Source: Ignavibacteria bacterium | Lineage (GTDB): Bacteria > Bacteroidota > Ignavibacteria > Tepidaquicellales > OLB5 | Length of the DNA: 5,794 bases | NCBI GenBank assembly: GCA_027492415.1 | Contig: JAPUEV010000356.1 | Span: forward strand, 1 to 5,794 | Direction of reading: 5' to 3' | In this document: positions 1 through 5,720 of the stretch, piece after piece | Layout: each line of letters starts with the position of its first letter | Position numbering within the stretch: the first letter of the stretch is position 1 | Position numbers and translations under genes: made by a program | The notes under the pieces: generated by a model | The model's database searches: none | What the model saw: only the letters and a program-made list of their open reading frames with translations | Told to the model about the DNA's origin: nothing

Positions 1-341
1 CACATAATGACAGCAGGGAAGGGATGGAATCACCCGTACTTGTATTCACACCGGCTGAAGCGCCTGCATCAGGTTTGGCTTACAGATCTGGTAAAATTGC
101 AGAATTTAAGGATTGTTTCCTTTTTGGCTGTTTAAGAGGTGAAGGGATAATGGTAGTGAAAATTGACCCGAATAATAAAACAAAATCCCTGTCATTCAGT
201 AAAATCGCAACTGAGTTTGGCAGGATACGGGATGTAACTGAAGGTCCCGACGGGAATATTTATTTTTCTTCCAGTAATAAGGATGGAAGGGGTTCACCAA
301 AAGATGGTGATGATAAGATCTATAAAATATCGGCTAAGTAA
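1..341 (+). CDS. PQQ-dependent sugar dehydrogenase (GSDH family), C-terminal fragment, 5' end outside window
   Basis: This is the C-terminal ~113 residues of a soluble glucose/sorbosone dehydrogenase-like protein (family of E. coli YliI/aldose sugar dehydrogenase), which oxidises sugars with PQQ in the periplasm or outside the cell. The frame is open from base 3 through the in-frame ATG at 24, and residues before that ATG already read as part of the protein, so ATG 24 is not taken as the start. Visible family blocks are TPAEAPASGLAYRSG, then FLFGCLRGEGIMVV (the LFVGALRG-type strand), then GRIRDVTEGPDGNIYFSSSN followed by DGRG and DDKIYKI, the typical last propeller blade. Catalytic, calcium and most PQQ-contact residues would lie upstream and cannot be checked, nor can any signal peptide. 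A strong terminator follows 30 bp after the stop, so this is the last gene of its transcript. The family call is fairly sure; the substrate is unknown. Confidence 0.85.
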   Translation, partial: HNDSREGMESPVLVFTPAEAPASGLAYRSGKIAEFKDCFLFGCLRGEGIMVVKIDPNNKTKSLSFSKIATEFGRIRDVTEGPDGNIYFSSSNKDGRGSPKDGDDKIYKISAK

Positions 342-370
342 AGTTCCTTTACAGAGGGTGGTTGTTGATG

Positions 371-402
371 AAGGGAGAGGTTAAAACCTCTCTCTTTTTT
401 TT
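371..402 (+). terminator. Rho-independent terminator of the dehydrogenase gene
   Basis: GGGAGAGG (373-380) pairs with CCTCTCTC (387-394) around a TTAAAA loop, with one G-T pair; two further A-T pairs (371-372 with 395-396) extend the stem. An eight-T run at 395-402 follows directly. It lies 30 bp after the stop at 341 and separates the dehydrogenase transcript from the lipocalin-like gene. Confidence 0.88.
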
Positions 403-430
403 AAGAATGATATACTGAATAAATATTATT

Positions 431-438
431 TATATTTG
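431..438 (+). promoter_or_regulatory. Bacteroidetes-type -7 element (TATATTTG) for the lipocalin-like gene
   Basis: TATATTTG matches the Bacteroidetes housekeeping -7 consensus TAnnTTTG exactly. It lies between the terminator at 371-402 and the ATG at 460, where a promoter is required. It would give a 5' leader of only about 15 nt. No TTTG or TTG is seen at the expected 19-21 bp upstream, so the -33 box is missing or degenerate. AT-rich DNA produces such matches by chance, hence moderate confidence. Confidence 0.5.
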
Positions 439-459
439 CTGTGAATAAATTAAATATAA

Positions 460-864
460 ATGATCAAAAAGAAATTCATAGGCAGGTGGAAGCTTAAATC
501 AGTAATAGTAAGGCATGGGGAGTCTATTATTTACCCGTTCGGCAAAGATATCAGGGCAATTTTATTTTATGATGAAGAATATATGTCAGTACAGATAATG
601 ATGCCGCATGACCTTCCTCTTGAACATATGCCGGAAAAAAGAATAAAGCTTAAAGATCTTGCATGGGCTTTAAAGAATCTGGGATATATGGGTTATTTTG
701 GCAAATATGAAATTGATGAGGAAAAACATCATATCATACATCATGTTGAAGGTGCTATTGTGCAAAGCCTGGTTGGGGGAAAAGAAGTAAGGAAATATAA
801 ATTTGAGCATGGCGAAATGACACTTTCAGCGGGTCCGATGGAATTAAGGTGGTTGAAAGTATAG
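460..864 (+). CDS. Lipocalin-like domain protein (134 aa)
   Basis: This is a small single-domain protein resembling the lipocalin-like family (Pfam Lipocalin_5 type), short beta-barrel proteins found alone or fused to other domains. Most have no assigned function; binding of a small hydrophobic ligand is only a guess from the fold. Recognisable blocks are the opening GRWKLKS (8-14), YPFGKD (25-30), the strand ending YMSVQIM (41-47), and YFGKYEIDEE to IIHHVEGA (79-99), followed by GKEVRKYKFEHGEMTLSA (107-124). The length is about what the domain alone needs. There is no signal peptide or membrane segment, so it should be cytosolic; it is rich in Lys, His and Met. The start is the first ATG in frame and lies ~15-20 nt after a -7 element. 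There is no Shine-Dalgarno, as is common in this phylum. It is the only gene between a terminator and the next promoter, so it may be monocistronic, though the next gene starts only 39 bp on. Confidence 0.8.
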   Translation: MIKKKFIGRWKLKSVIVRHGESIIYPFGKDIRAILFYDEEYMSVQIMMPHDLPLEHMPEKRIKLKDLAWALKNLGYMGYFGKYEIDEEKHHIIHHVEGAIVQSLVGGKEVRKYKFEHGEMTLSAGPMELRWLKV

Positions 865-883
865 AAACAATTGCTTATTTTTA
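853..883 (+). promoter_or_regulatory. Candidate promoter for the 290-aa secreted protein
   Basis: TTG (853-855), then a 20-bp spacer, then TATTTTTA (876-883), which matches TAnnTTTG except for the final G. The spacing is right for a Bacteroidetes -33/-7 promoter. The -33 part lies in the last codons of the lipocalin-like gene, and transcription would begin near 889, about 15 nt before the ATG at 904. The imperfect -7 box and the high AT content keep this tentative. Confidence 0.35.
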
Positions 884-894
884 AGTAACTTAAA
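880..894 (+). promoter_or_regulatory. 15-bp palindrome, operator-like (TTTAAGT-A-ACTTAAA)
   Basis: This is a perfect inverted repeat with 7-bp arms and a single central base. A one-base loop cannot fold as an RNA hairpin, so if functional it acts as double-stranded DNA, for example as a dimeric regulator site. It overlaps the candidate -7 box and probable start of transcription and ends 9 bp before the ATG at 904. It is largely A/T, so chance is possible. Confidence 0.35.
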
Positions 895-903
895 CGCGTC
901 TAG

Positions 904-1776
904 ATGAAAAAAATATATATCTTAGTATTATTTTTTGCATTCAATTCTCAATTCATACATTCACAATATTCAGCATCTTCTAATTACTTCCCACTGCAAA
1001 TTGGAAACAAGTGGACTTATGAGCGTTTCCAGACACCTTCAGCAACAACTTCTTATTTACAAGTCTCGATAACAAAAGATACACTTGTAAACAGCAAAAG
1101 ATATTATTTTATTCATCACTTCCCTGAACTGGGGGATTATTGGGTTGGATATGATACTGCAGTCGGAATTCTATATTACTTTTATGGAACTGAAGCTCCT
1201 TATATCAAATTATCAGCCAACATTGGCGATACTACAAATTACATTTGTTCTGCCATTGTTGACACATCATTCTTCAATACTTCAACGAGATTAAAAAAAT
1301 ACTACAAAGAATATCATGTTCCTCATTCTTCATCCGGAACGGAAATTCAGCTTGCAAAAAATTTCGGGCAGACTTATTACTTTGAGTATTCCGCTTCATT
1401 TACAACCAGCAATTATCTGTATGCATGGCTTAGAGGCTGTATCATAAACGGAATTTTATATGGTGATACGTCTCTTACGGGAGGCACTATTCAAACTCCT
1501 CCTGAAATTCCTACAGAATATTTACTGTATCAAAACTATCCCAATCCATTTAATCCTTCTACCAAAATAAGCTTTAATATTCCATTAGGAGGTTTTGTAT
1601 CTCTCAAAGTATATAATTCAGCAGGTGCTGAAATTGAATCAATAATAAATAGTTCATTGGAAGCCGGACCTTATACATATCAGTGGATCGCTTCTGACTT
1701 CCCAAGCGGGATATATTTTTATAAGATTCAGGCAGGGGAATTATCCGAAACTAAAAAAATGGTATTAATTAAATAA
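904..1776 (+). CDS. Secreted protein of unknown function with T9SS type A C-terminal sorting domain (290 aa)
   Basis: Residues 1-20 are a signal peptide: Lys-Lys start, hydrophobic IYILVLFFAF, and a likely cleavage HS|QYS leaving Gln21 at the mature N-terminus. The middle (~22-195) starts with YFPLQIGNKWTYE (28-40), a block I associate with uncharacterised secreted proteins of this lineage, and ends with GCIINGILYGDTS (178-190), which also looks family-like. It is rich in Tyr, Ser and Thr, as expected for an exported beta protein; no enzyme motif is visible. After a short Thr/Pro linker, residues 203-290 form a T9SS sorting domain: NYPNPFNPSTKISFNIP, a SLKVYNSAGAEI strand, SGIYFYKI, and terminal KKMVLIK. 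The protein should cross the inner membrane by Sec and the outer membrane by T9SS, then be released or surface-anchored. The start is the first ATG fitting the signal peptide; no Shine-Dalgarno is seen. It converges with the helicase gene, 4 bp apart. The sorting domain is sure; the function is unknown. Confidence 0.85.
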   Translation: MKKIYILVLFFAFNSQFIHSQYSASSNYFPLQIGNKWTYERFQTPSATTSYLQVSITKDTLVNSKRYYFIHHFPELGDYWVGYDTAVGILYYFYGTEAPYIKLSANIGDTTNYICSAIVDTSFFNTSTRLKKYYKEYHVPHSSSGTEIQLAKNFGQTYYFEYSASFTTSNYLYAWLRGCIINGILYGDTSLTGGTIQTPPEIPTEYLLYQNYPNPFNPSTKISFNIPLGGFVSLKVYNSAGAEIESIINSSLEAGPYTYQWIASDFPSGIYFYKIQAGELSETKKMVLIK

Positions 1777-1780
1777 CAGG

Positions 1781-3814
1781 TCAGTTAAACTCATTATTGT
1801 TTTTATCTACATCGCTTTCAATTATCACTTCGCATTCAGGAAGTGAGCTCAGGAAATGCCTGCCGTATGGTTTCTTGAGGATGCGGCTATCGAGAATACA
1901 TATCAACCCTTCATCATTTTTGCTTCTGATAAGCCTTCCCACACCCTGCTTGAATTTTAATATTGCTGTAGGCAAAGAGTAATCCATGAACGGGTTACCG
2001 CCTTTTTCAAGAATGAATTCCAGCTTAGCCTCAATTACCGGGTGGTCAGGTACCTCAAATGGCAGCTTAGTTACAATTACGTTGCGCAGGCTGTGACCCG
2101 GGATATCAACACCCATCCAGAAACTATCAACTCCGAACAAGACCGAATTTTCATCATCACGGAATTCCTGCAGTATCCTGTTATTTGGCATGCCGTTATG
2201 CTGCGCGTACAGATTAATCCCGGAGCCTAAAAACTCTTCAAGCAGCTTGTTGTATGATGTCTTTAATAATTTATTGCTTGTAAATAAAACAAGTGCGCCG
2301 CCGCTTGTCATTTCAACGCACTCTTTTATTTTATTTATTAGTGATTTCTCGTAGTCGCTTTCATTTAAAATATCAGATATCTTCTGTTTCCTGGCTTTTT
2401 CCGGTTCGGGGATATCTTTATATACATGTATCTTCATCTGTCTTCCGAAATCAAATGGTGTATCTATTATTTCTCCGGGAATTTCATCAGCGCCAACGGT
2501 ATTTTTAAAGAACTCGAGGTTATTATTGGTTGAAAGTGTGGCTGATGTCATTACACTCATTCTGTTCTTAGCAAAGATATTTTCACGGAAATATTCAGCC
2601 ATATCGATAGGGGAGATACAGAGATTAATATTATTCCTTGCCCTGCCGGAATACTCTACCCAGTAAACATACTCATCGCTTTTCTGCTCAAGGAAGAAAA
2701 CCAGGTTATTCCTTATGCGTGTGAATTTTGTAAAGTAATTTTTTATCTCATCTTCTTCAATATCATTTTTGGCAAGGGGAGTGGTTTTTTTCAGCTCAAT
2801 TGTAAGCTCAAGAATTGAATTCATCAGCTCTGCACCAAGTGTAATGGCTTCTTTTATCCTGATAGCACTTTTGTGAGCCTGTGCAGAATATTTATCGTTA
2901 ATGTATGAGTGCAGCATCTTGAAGAAGTGTTCATTATCGTGGTAAACCATTTCAACTGCTTTTTTCAGCCTGTCAGCCTGTTTATTTGAATAGAAACCTT
3001 TTTGTGTCCTCGGGTTATAAAGCTTATTCAGCCAAAACCTTATCTGTTCCTTTGAAACCGAAGGTGAAACACGTTCTGCGGCAATTTGCTCAACAGTATG
3101 GGCTTCATCAAAAATGACAAAATCATTAAAGTACAGGTATCCTTCTGAATCCCTTTCATAGAATCCAAAGAACGTAAAGAACAGGTGATGATTAAGGACA
3201 AGCAGATCAGCATCTTTCATTCTTTGTTTTGCCTGCTGGTAATAGCAGTTAGTATCAGCTCCGCCGCATGATTTTTGTGTACAGACACCTTCTTCGGCAA
3301 ATATTTCGCTCCATACATTATCATCCACCGGGAAAGGCATATCCTGTCTTGTGCCTTTGCCTTCTCTGTTCACGAAATCATATATCTTCTGCAGTGTCTG
3401 CTGCTCGCTTGTCATAAACAGCGAGCTTTTTTCTATCATAGCTTTATTCAGCCGCTTGGTACATATATAATTGTTCCTGCCTTTTAATATTTCGTATTTG
3501 AATTCAACAGGAAGTACTTTTGCAAGCGCGGGTATATCCTTATTGATCAGCTGCTCCTGCAGATTGATAGTGCATGTACTGATTATTGCTTTACGTTCAT
3601 TTGCAAGCGCAAAAAGGAGCGATGGTACAAGATATGCAAGTGATTTGCCAACGCCTGTGGGGGCTTCGATGATATTGTGTGAGCTGTCTTCAAGTGAAGA
3701 AGCTATGCTGAATGCCATATTCTGCTGCTGAGGGCGGTATTCAAAGCCTTCAAGACCGGAAAGCAGCCCGTTTGGTGAGAAAATTTCCTTAATTTCGTCT
3801 GTAAATTCTGACAT
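1781..3814 (-). CDS. dinG: DinG-family ATP-dependent DNA helicase with Fe-S cluster (677 aa)
   Basis: This is a superfamily 2 helicase of the XPD/Rad3-DinG type, which unwinds DNA 5' to 3' and resolves forks, D-loops and R-loops in repair. Motifs in order: YRPQQ (26-30); Walker A APTGVGKS (51-58, Lys57); TCTINLQEQ (80-88); Walker B DEAH (236-239); VMTSATLS (421-428); FTSN (511-514); GVDSFWMGVDIPG (561-573); and motif VI QGVGRLIR (623-630), with Arg627 and Arg630. Four cysteines, Cys118, Cys178, Cys183 and Cys190, sit between Walker A and the DEAH box with DinG-like spacing (C-x59-C-x4-C-x6-C), indicating an intact 4Fe-4S domain. There is no N-terminal DEDDh exonuclease, so it is the short Gram-negative form rather than the Gram-positive fusion. 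Length and motifs are complete. Cytosolic. The start gives a normal N-terminus and lies just after a -7 element; no Shine-Dalgarno and no SOS-type box are recognised. DinG versus the paralogue YoaA cannot be settled from sequence alone. Confidence 0.93.
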   Translation of the reverse strand: MSEFTDEIKEIFSPNGLLSGLEGFEYRPQQQNMAFSIASSLEDSSHNIIEAPTGVGKSLAYLVPSLLFALANERKAIISTCTINLQEQLINKDIPALAKVLPVEFKYEILKGRNNYICTKRLNKAMIEKSSLFMTSEQQTLQKIYDFVNREGKGTRQDMPFPVDDNVWSEIFAEEGVCTQKSCGGADTNCYYQQAKQRMKDADLLVLNHHLFFTFFGFYERDSEGYLYFNDFVIFDEAHTVEQIAAERVSPSVSKEQIRFWLNKLYNPRTQKGFYSNKQADRLKKAVEMVYHDNEHFFKMLHSYINDKYSAQAHKSAIRIKEAITLGAELMNSILELTIELKKTTPLAKNDIEEDEIKNYFTKFTRIRNNLVFFLEQKSDEYVYWVEYSGRARNNINLCISPIDMAEYFRENIFAKNRMSVMTSATLSTNNNLEFFKNTVGADEIPGEIIDTPFDFGRQMKIHVYKDIPEPEKARKQKISDILNESDYEKSLINKIKECVEMTSGGALVLFTSNKLLKTSYNKLLEEFLGSGINLYAQHNGMPNNRILQEFRDDENSVLFGVDSFWMGVDIPGHSLRNVIVTKLPFEVPDHPVIEAKLEFILEKGGNPFMDYSLPTAILKFKQGVGRLIRSKNDEGLICILDSRILKKPYGRHFLSSLPECEVIIESDVDKNNNEFN

Positions 3815-3819
3815 AGCTA

Positions 3820-3827
3820 CAAAAATA
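3820..3827 (-). promoter_or_regulatory. Candidate -7 element (TATTTTTG) of the helicase gene
   Basis: On the minus strand TATTTTTG fits TAnnTTTG and ends 5 bp before the ATG at 3814. Transcription would begin at or next to the start codon, so the mRNA would be leaderless or nearly so. No TTTG is seen 19-21 bp upstream. Leaderless or very short leaders fit with the absence of a Shine-Dalgarno here, but the match may be chance in A/T-rich DNA. Confidence 0.4.
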
Positions 3828-3867
3828 CAAATTTGCAGATATTACTTGTTAGGGCATTATTTTACTT

Positions 3868-3909
3868 ATTTCAGAAAATATTTTAAATACTATTTGGAAT
3901 TTCTGAAAT
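3868..3909 (+). promoter_or_regulatory. Paired TTTC-N-GAAA palindromes, operator-like
   Basis: TTTCAGAAA (3869-3877) and TTTCTGAAA (3900-3908) are two 9-bp palindromes of the same form. With one flanking base each they also make a perfect 10-bp inverted repeat, ATTTCAGAAA against TTTCTGAAAT. Their spacing is 31 bp, close to three turns of B-DNA, so both sites face the same side. One lies upstream of the forward -33 box (3893-3896) and the other between the -33 and -7 boxes, a classic place for a repressor or co-operative regulator. The first site is also ~42 bp upstream of the helicase -7 element. No regulator can be named. Confidence 0.5.
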
Positions 3910-3924
3910 CTTGTATTATATTTG
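3893..3924 (+). promoter_or_regulatory. Bacteroidetes-type promoter of the beta-propeller gene (TTTG-N20-TATATTTG)
   Basis: TTTG (3893-3896) and TATATTTG (3917-3924) match the -33 and -7 consensus of the Bacteroidetes housekeeping sigma factor with an ideal 20-bp spacer. This is the best promoter in the window. Transcription would start around 3930, giving an untranslated leader of about 195 nt before the ATG at 4128. Confidence 0.65.
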
Positions 3925-4031
3925 AGTATCGTAAAATTAAGTAATAACTAAAACAGCGATATAAAACAAAACACTACCTTTTTTCTTTTTAAACAACTAA
4001 ACATAATAAATTATCCAAACAGATCTACTGC

Positions 4032-4053
4032 TTAAATTAATTTTTTAATTTAA
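4032..4053 (+). promoter_or_regulatory. A/T-only stem-loop in the leader
   Basis: TTAAATTAA (4032-4040) pairs perfectly with TTAATTTAA (4045-4053) around a TTTT loop. The nine pairs are all A-T, so the stem is weak and could respond to temperature or to competing pairing. It has no T-run after it and runs straight into a purine tract, so it is not a terminator. Confidence 0.35.
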
Positions 4054-4116
4054 AAAGGAGAATCATTTAATTTTTTGTACTGGCTTAGCCTTTTACTGGC
4101 CGCAACATAAAATTAT

Positions 4117-4122
4117 GGAGGT
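4117..4122 (+). promoter_or_regulatory. Strong Shine-Dalgarno (GGAGGT) of the beta-propeller gene
   Basis: GGAGGT ends 5 nt before the ATG at 4128 and fixes that start. No other gene in the window has a comparable site, which suggests stronger or differently controlled translation of this exported protein. Confidence 0.8.
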
Positions 4123-4127
4123 AATTT

Positions 4128-5429
4128 ATGAAACACCATGCTCTTAAGTTTTGCCTTCCGGCATTATTTATAATTTCCTTTTTTATACAACCCGATAAAT
4201 TAAGCTCACAATGGGTTGAGCAAAATTCCACTACTTCGTTCTATCTTACATCACTTTATTTTTTTAATGAAAATACCGGGTTGATTGGTACTGCATCTCC
4301 GTTGCCAATTATTAATGGTATTACAGGTGGTGAAATAATAAGGACAACCAATGGCGGCACCAACTGGCAGCGGGTACTGCTTGACAGTAACTTACGGGTT
4401 CGCAGCTTCTATTTCTTTGATCAGAATACCGGTTTTGCTATAGGGGGAAGCTATATTTCCACCGGAAAGCTGATAAAAACCACAAACGGAGGTTTAAACT
4501 GGTTTACAGTAATAGATGTAAACATTCCGCCGCAGTATTCACACTTTTACAATATGTATTTTGCTGATACATTTACCGGTTATCTTTCCAATTTTAACGG
4601 GGTATATAAAACTATAAATGGCGGCACTAATTGGGAAAGGGTTCTAAATGTAAATGAAAATGTTGCGGAAATATTATCATTCAAGAAATTACATTTTTTT
4701 GATATCAACACCGGTATTTTTCTTTCAGATAGCGGTAAAATATATAAAACTAATGATGCCGGAAATAACTGGCAAATAAACTATGTAAATTACCTGACCG
4801 CTTTCAGAGATATTGCCTTTATTGATAACGCCACAGGATTTGCCGTAGGTTTACAGGGAAAAATTTACAAAACCACAAACCAGGGGAACAGCTGGCAGGA
4901 AATTTCTCTTGGTACATCTGAATCATTTTACTCTTTAAGTTTTACAAATACAATGACAGGTTACCTTACAAAAGATAAAGGGGTATTAAAAACTTCGGAC
5001 GGCGGTTTATCCTGGCAATCAGTTTTGCAGCAGAATAATGATACTTTGTATGCATCAAGCTTTATAAACAGCGATATAGGTTATGTTTCAGGTACAAAGG
5101 GGCGGATATTTAAAACTACAACAGGCGGTGTATTAGGAATAAATATAATAGGCGGAGAAGTACCAAAGGAATTTTCTCTTAATCTAAACTATCCAAATCC
5201 TTTTAACCCAACAACGAATATTAAATTTGCAATTCCAAAAGCAGCATTTGTTAGGCTGGCGGTGTATGATATGCTGGGCAGGGAAGTAGAATCATTGGTT
5301 AACCAACAATTAACACCCGGTACCTATGAAGTTAACTGGAATGCTGCTAAATTTTCCAGCGGAATTTATCTTTATAAACTTGTTACAAATGACTTCCAAA
5401 TGGTAAAGAAAATGTCCTTAATAAAATAA
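4128..5429 (+). CDS. Secreted YCF48/BNR-like seven-bladed beta-propeller with T9SS type A sorting domain (433 aa)
   Basis: Residues 1-27 are a signal peptide (basic MKHHALK, hydrophobic FCLPALFIISFFI) with likely cleavage SS|QWV, leaving Gln28 first. Residues ~28-340 form a repeat array: seven F-x-(x)-TG(F/Y)-like strands (Thr-Gly at 50, 101, 150, 195, 236 and 277, degenerate IG at 317), each followed by a KT-x(4-5)-G-x-x-W-type strand, e.g. RTTNGGTNW (72-80), KTTNGGLNW (117-125), KTINGGTNW (161-169), KTNDAGNNW (207-215), KTTNQGNSW (248-256), KTSDGGLSW (288-296). The seventh, KTTTGGV (329-335), loses its Trp. This is the YCF48-like/BNR pattern of a seven-bladed propeller. Residues 346-433 are the sorting domain: NYPNPFNP, AVYDMLGREVESLV, SGIYLYKL and KKMSLIK. 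It should be exported by Sec then T9SS, as a surface or released protein. YCF48 in plastids helps photosystem II assembly, but that role does not transfer; here adhesion or binding is only a guess. Single gene with its own promoter, leader and terminator. Confidence 0.9.
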   Translation: MKHHALKFCLPALFIISFFIQPDKLSSQWVEQNSTTSFYLTSLYFFNENTGLIGTASPLPIINGITGGEIIRTTNGGTNWQRVLLDSNLRVRSFYFFDQNTGFAIGGSYISTGKLIKTTNGGLNWFTVIDVNIPPQYSHFYNMYFADTFTGYLSNFNGVYKTINGGTNWERVLNVNENVAEILSFKKLHFFDINTGIFLSDSGKIYKTNDAGNNWQINYVNYLTAFRDIAFIDNATGFAVGLQGKIYKTTNQGNSWQEISLGTSESFYSLSFTNTMTGYLTKDKGVLKTSDGGLSWQSVLQQNNDTLYASSFINSDIGYVSGTKGRIFKTTTGGVLGINIIGGEVPKEFSLNLNYPNPFNPTTNIKFAIPKAAFVRLAVYDMLGREVESLVNQQLTPGTYEVNWNAAKFSSGIYLYKLVTNDFQMVKKMSLIK

Positions 5430-5521
5430 CCTTAATGTATACTGGGAACACCTTAAACAATACCCATAATGGAACCTTAAACCTGCAGAAATGGACAAGC
5501 CCTTGCCTAGCCATAACACAG

Positions 5522-5552
5522 GGGACGGAAATTTTCCGTCCCTTTACTTTTT
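5522..5552 (+). terminator. Rho-independent terminator of the beta-propeller gene
   Basis: GGGACGGA (5522-5529) pairs perfectly with TCCGTCCC (5535-5542), and an extra A-T pair can tighten the loop; TTTACTTTTT follows. It lies ~92 bp after the stop, giving an unusually long 3' untranslated stretch. On the opposite strand no T-run follows the stem, so it works for the forward transcript only. Confidence 0.88.
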
Positions 5553-5688
5553 GCCGGAATAGCTTTAAATTTGCAAAACAAACAATAGTAATATAGCAAA
5601 CACATCTACCCGTTTTTCATAATTTCAGCAAATTTTCGATATTTTTTATCATTGATATAACTGTCATTTTCAGTTAATCTTGTCTTTT

Positions 5689-5712
5689 GTCATTCCAGCT
5701 TAGGCAGGGAAT
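5689..5712. repeat. REP-like imperfect palindrome (GTCATTCC ... GGAAT)
   Basis: ATTCC (5692-5696) and GGAAT (5708-5712) are complementary, with an inner GC/GC pair and a TTAG loop. The left edge GTCATTCC and the overall form resemble the widespread GTCATTCC-(stem)-GGAAT intergenic repeats of many bacteria, here decayed. It lies outside coding sequence, beyond the terminator. A single copy in the window cannot prove that it is repeated. Confidence 0.3.
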
Positions 5713-5720
5713 ACATTATT

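Larger units (their letters stand above)
3930..4127 (+). other. Long untranslated leader of the beta-propeller gene
   Basis: If the promoter at 3893-3924 is used, about 195 nt precede the start codon, far more than for the other genes here. It contains a pyrimidine tract (3977-3990), an A/T-only hairpin (4032-4053) followed at once by AAAAAGGAG (4052-4060), and a strong Shine-Dalgarno at 4117-4122. Between the two purine tracts a possible 11-codon frame begins with TTG at 4075 and ends with TAA at 4108-4110; its spacing from the first purine tract (14 nt) is poor, so I do not call it a gene. CCTTTTT (3977-3983) is complementary to AAAAAGG (4052-4058) and could compete with the hairpin. No known riboswitch is recognised. 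Confidence 0.4.

Noticed and set aside
24..26. ATG at 24 as the true start of the first gene
   Set aside because: The frame is open upstream to the window edge, the dehydrogenase family similarity already covers that part, and a 105-residue protein would lack almost the whole propeller.
1826..1845. Hairpin CACTTC/GAAGTG as terminator for the convergent genes
   Set aside because: The stem is only 6 bp with an 8-nt loop, lies inside the helicase coding sequence, and has no T-run on either strand.
1797..1982. Plus-strand open frame inside the helicase gene
   Set aside because: It is antisense to the conserved C-terminal helicase region, has no family-like motif and no promoter or ribosome site. 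The same holds for the plus-strand frames at 2042-2230, 2293-2508, 3275-3487 and 3471-3731.
1781..3814. A defence-island helicase as part of a new antiviral system
   Set aside because: The motifs and intact Fe-S cysteines fit an ordinary housekeeping DinG, and the neighbours carry no nuclease, methylase, toxin or sensor domain.
4078..4100. Direct repeat TACTGGC (4078-4084 and 4094-4100)
   Set aside because: Seven bases, two copies only, with no wider similarity around them; likely chance.
4075..4110. TTG-initiated 11-codon leader peptide in the propeller gene leader
   Set aside because: The start is TTG, the purine tract is 14 nt away, and no attenuation-like codon run or terminator hairpin accompanies it.
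4128..5429. Photosystem II assembly factor role from the YCF48-like repeats
   Set aside because: The repeat pattern is shared by many exported bacterial propellers, this protein is sent out through T9SS, and nothing photosynthetic is seen nearby.
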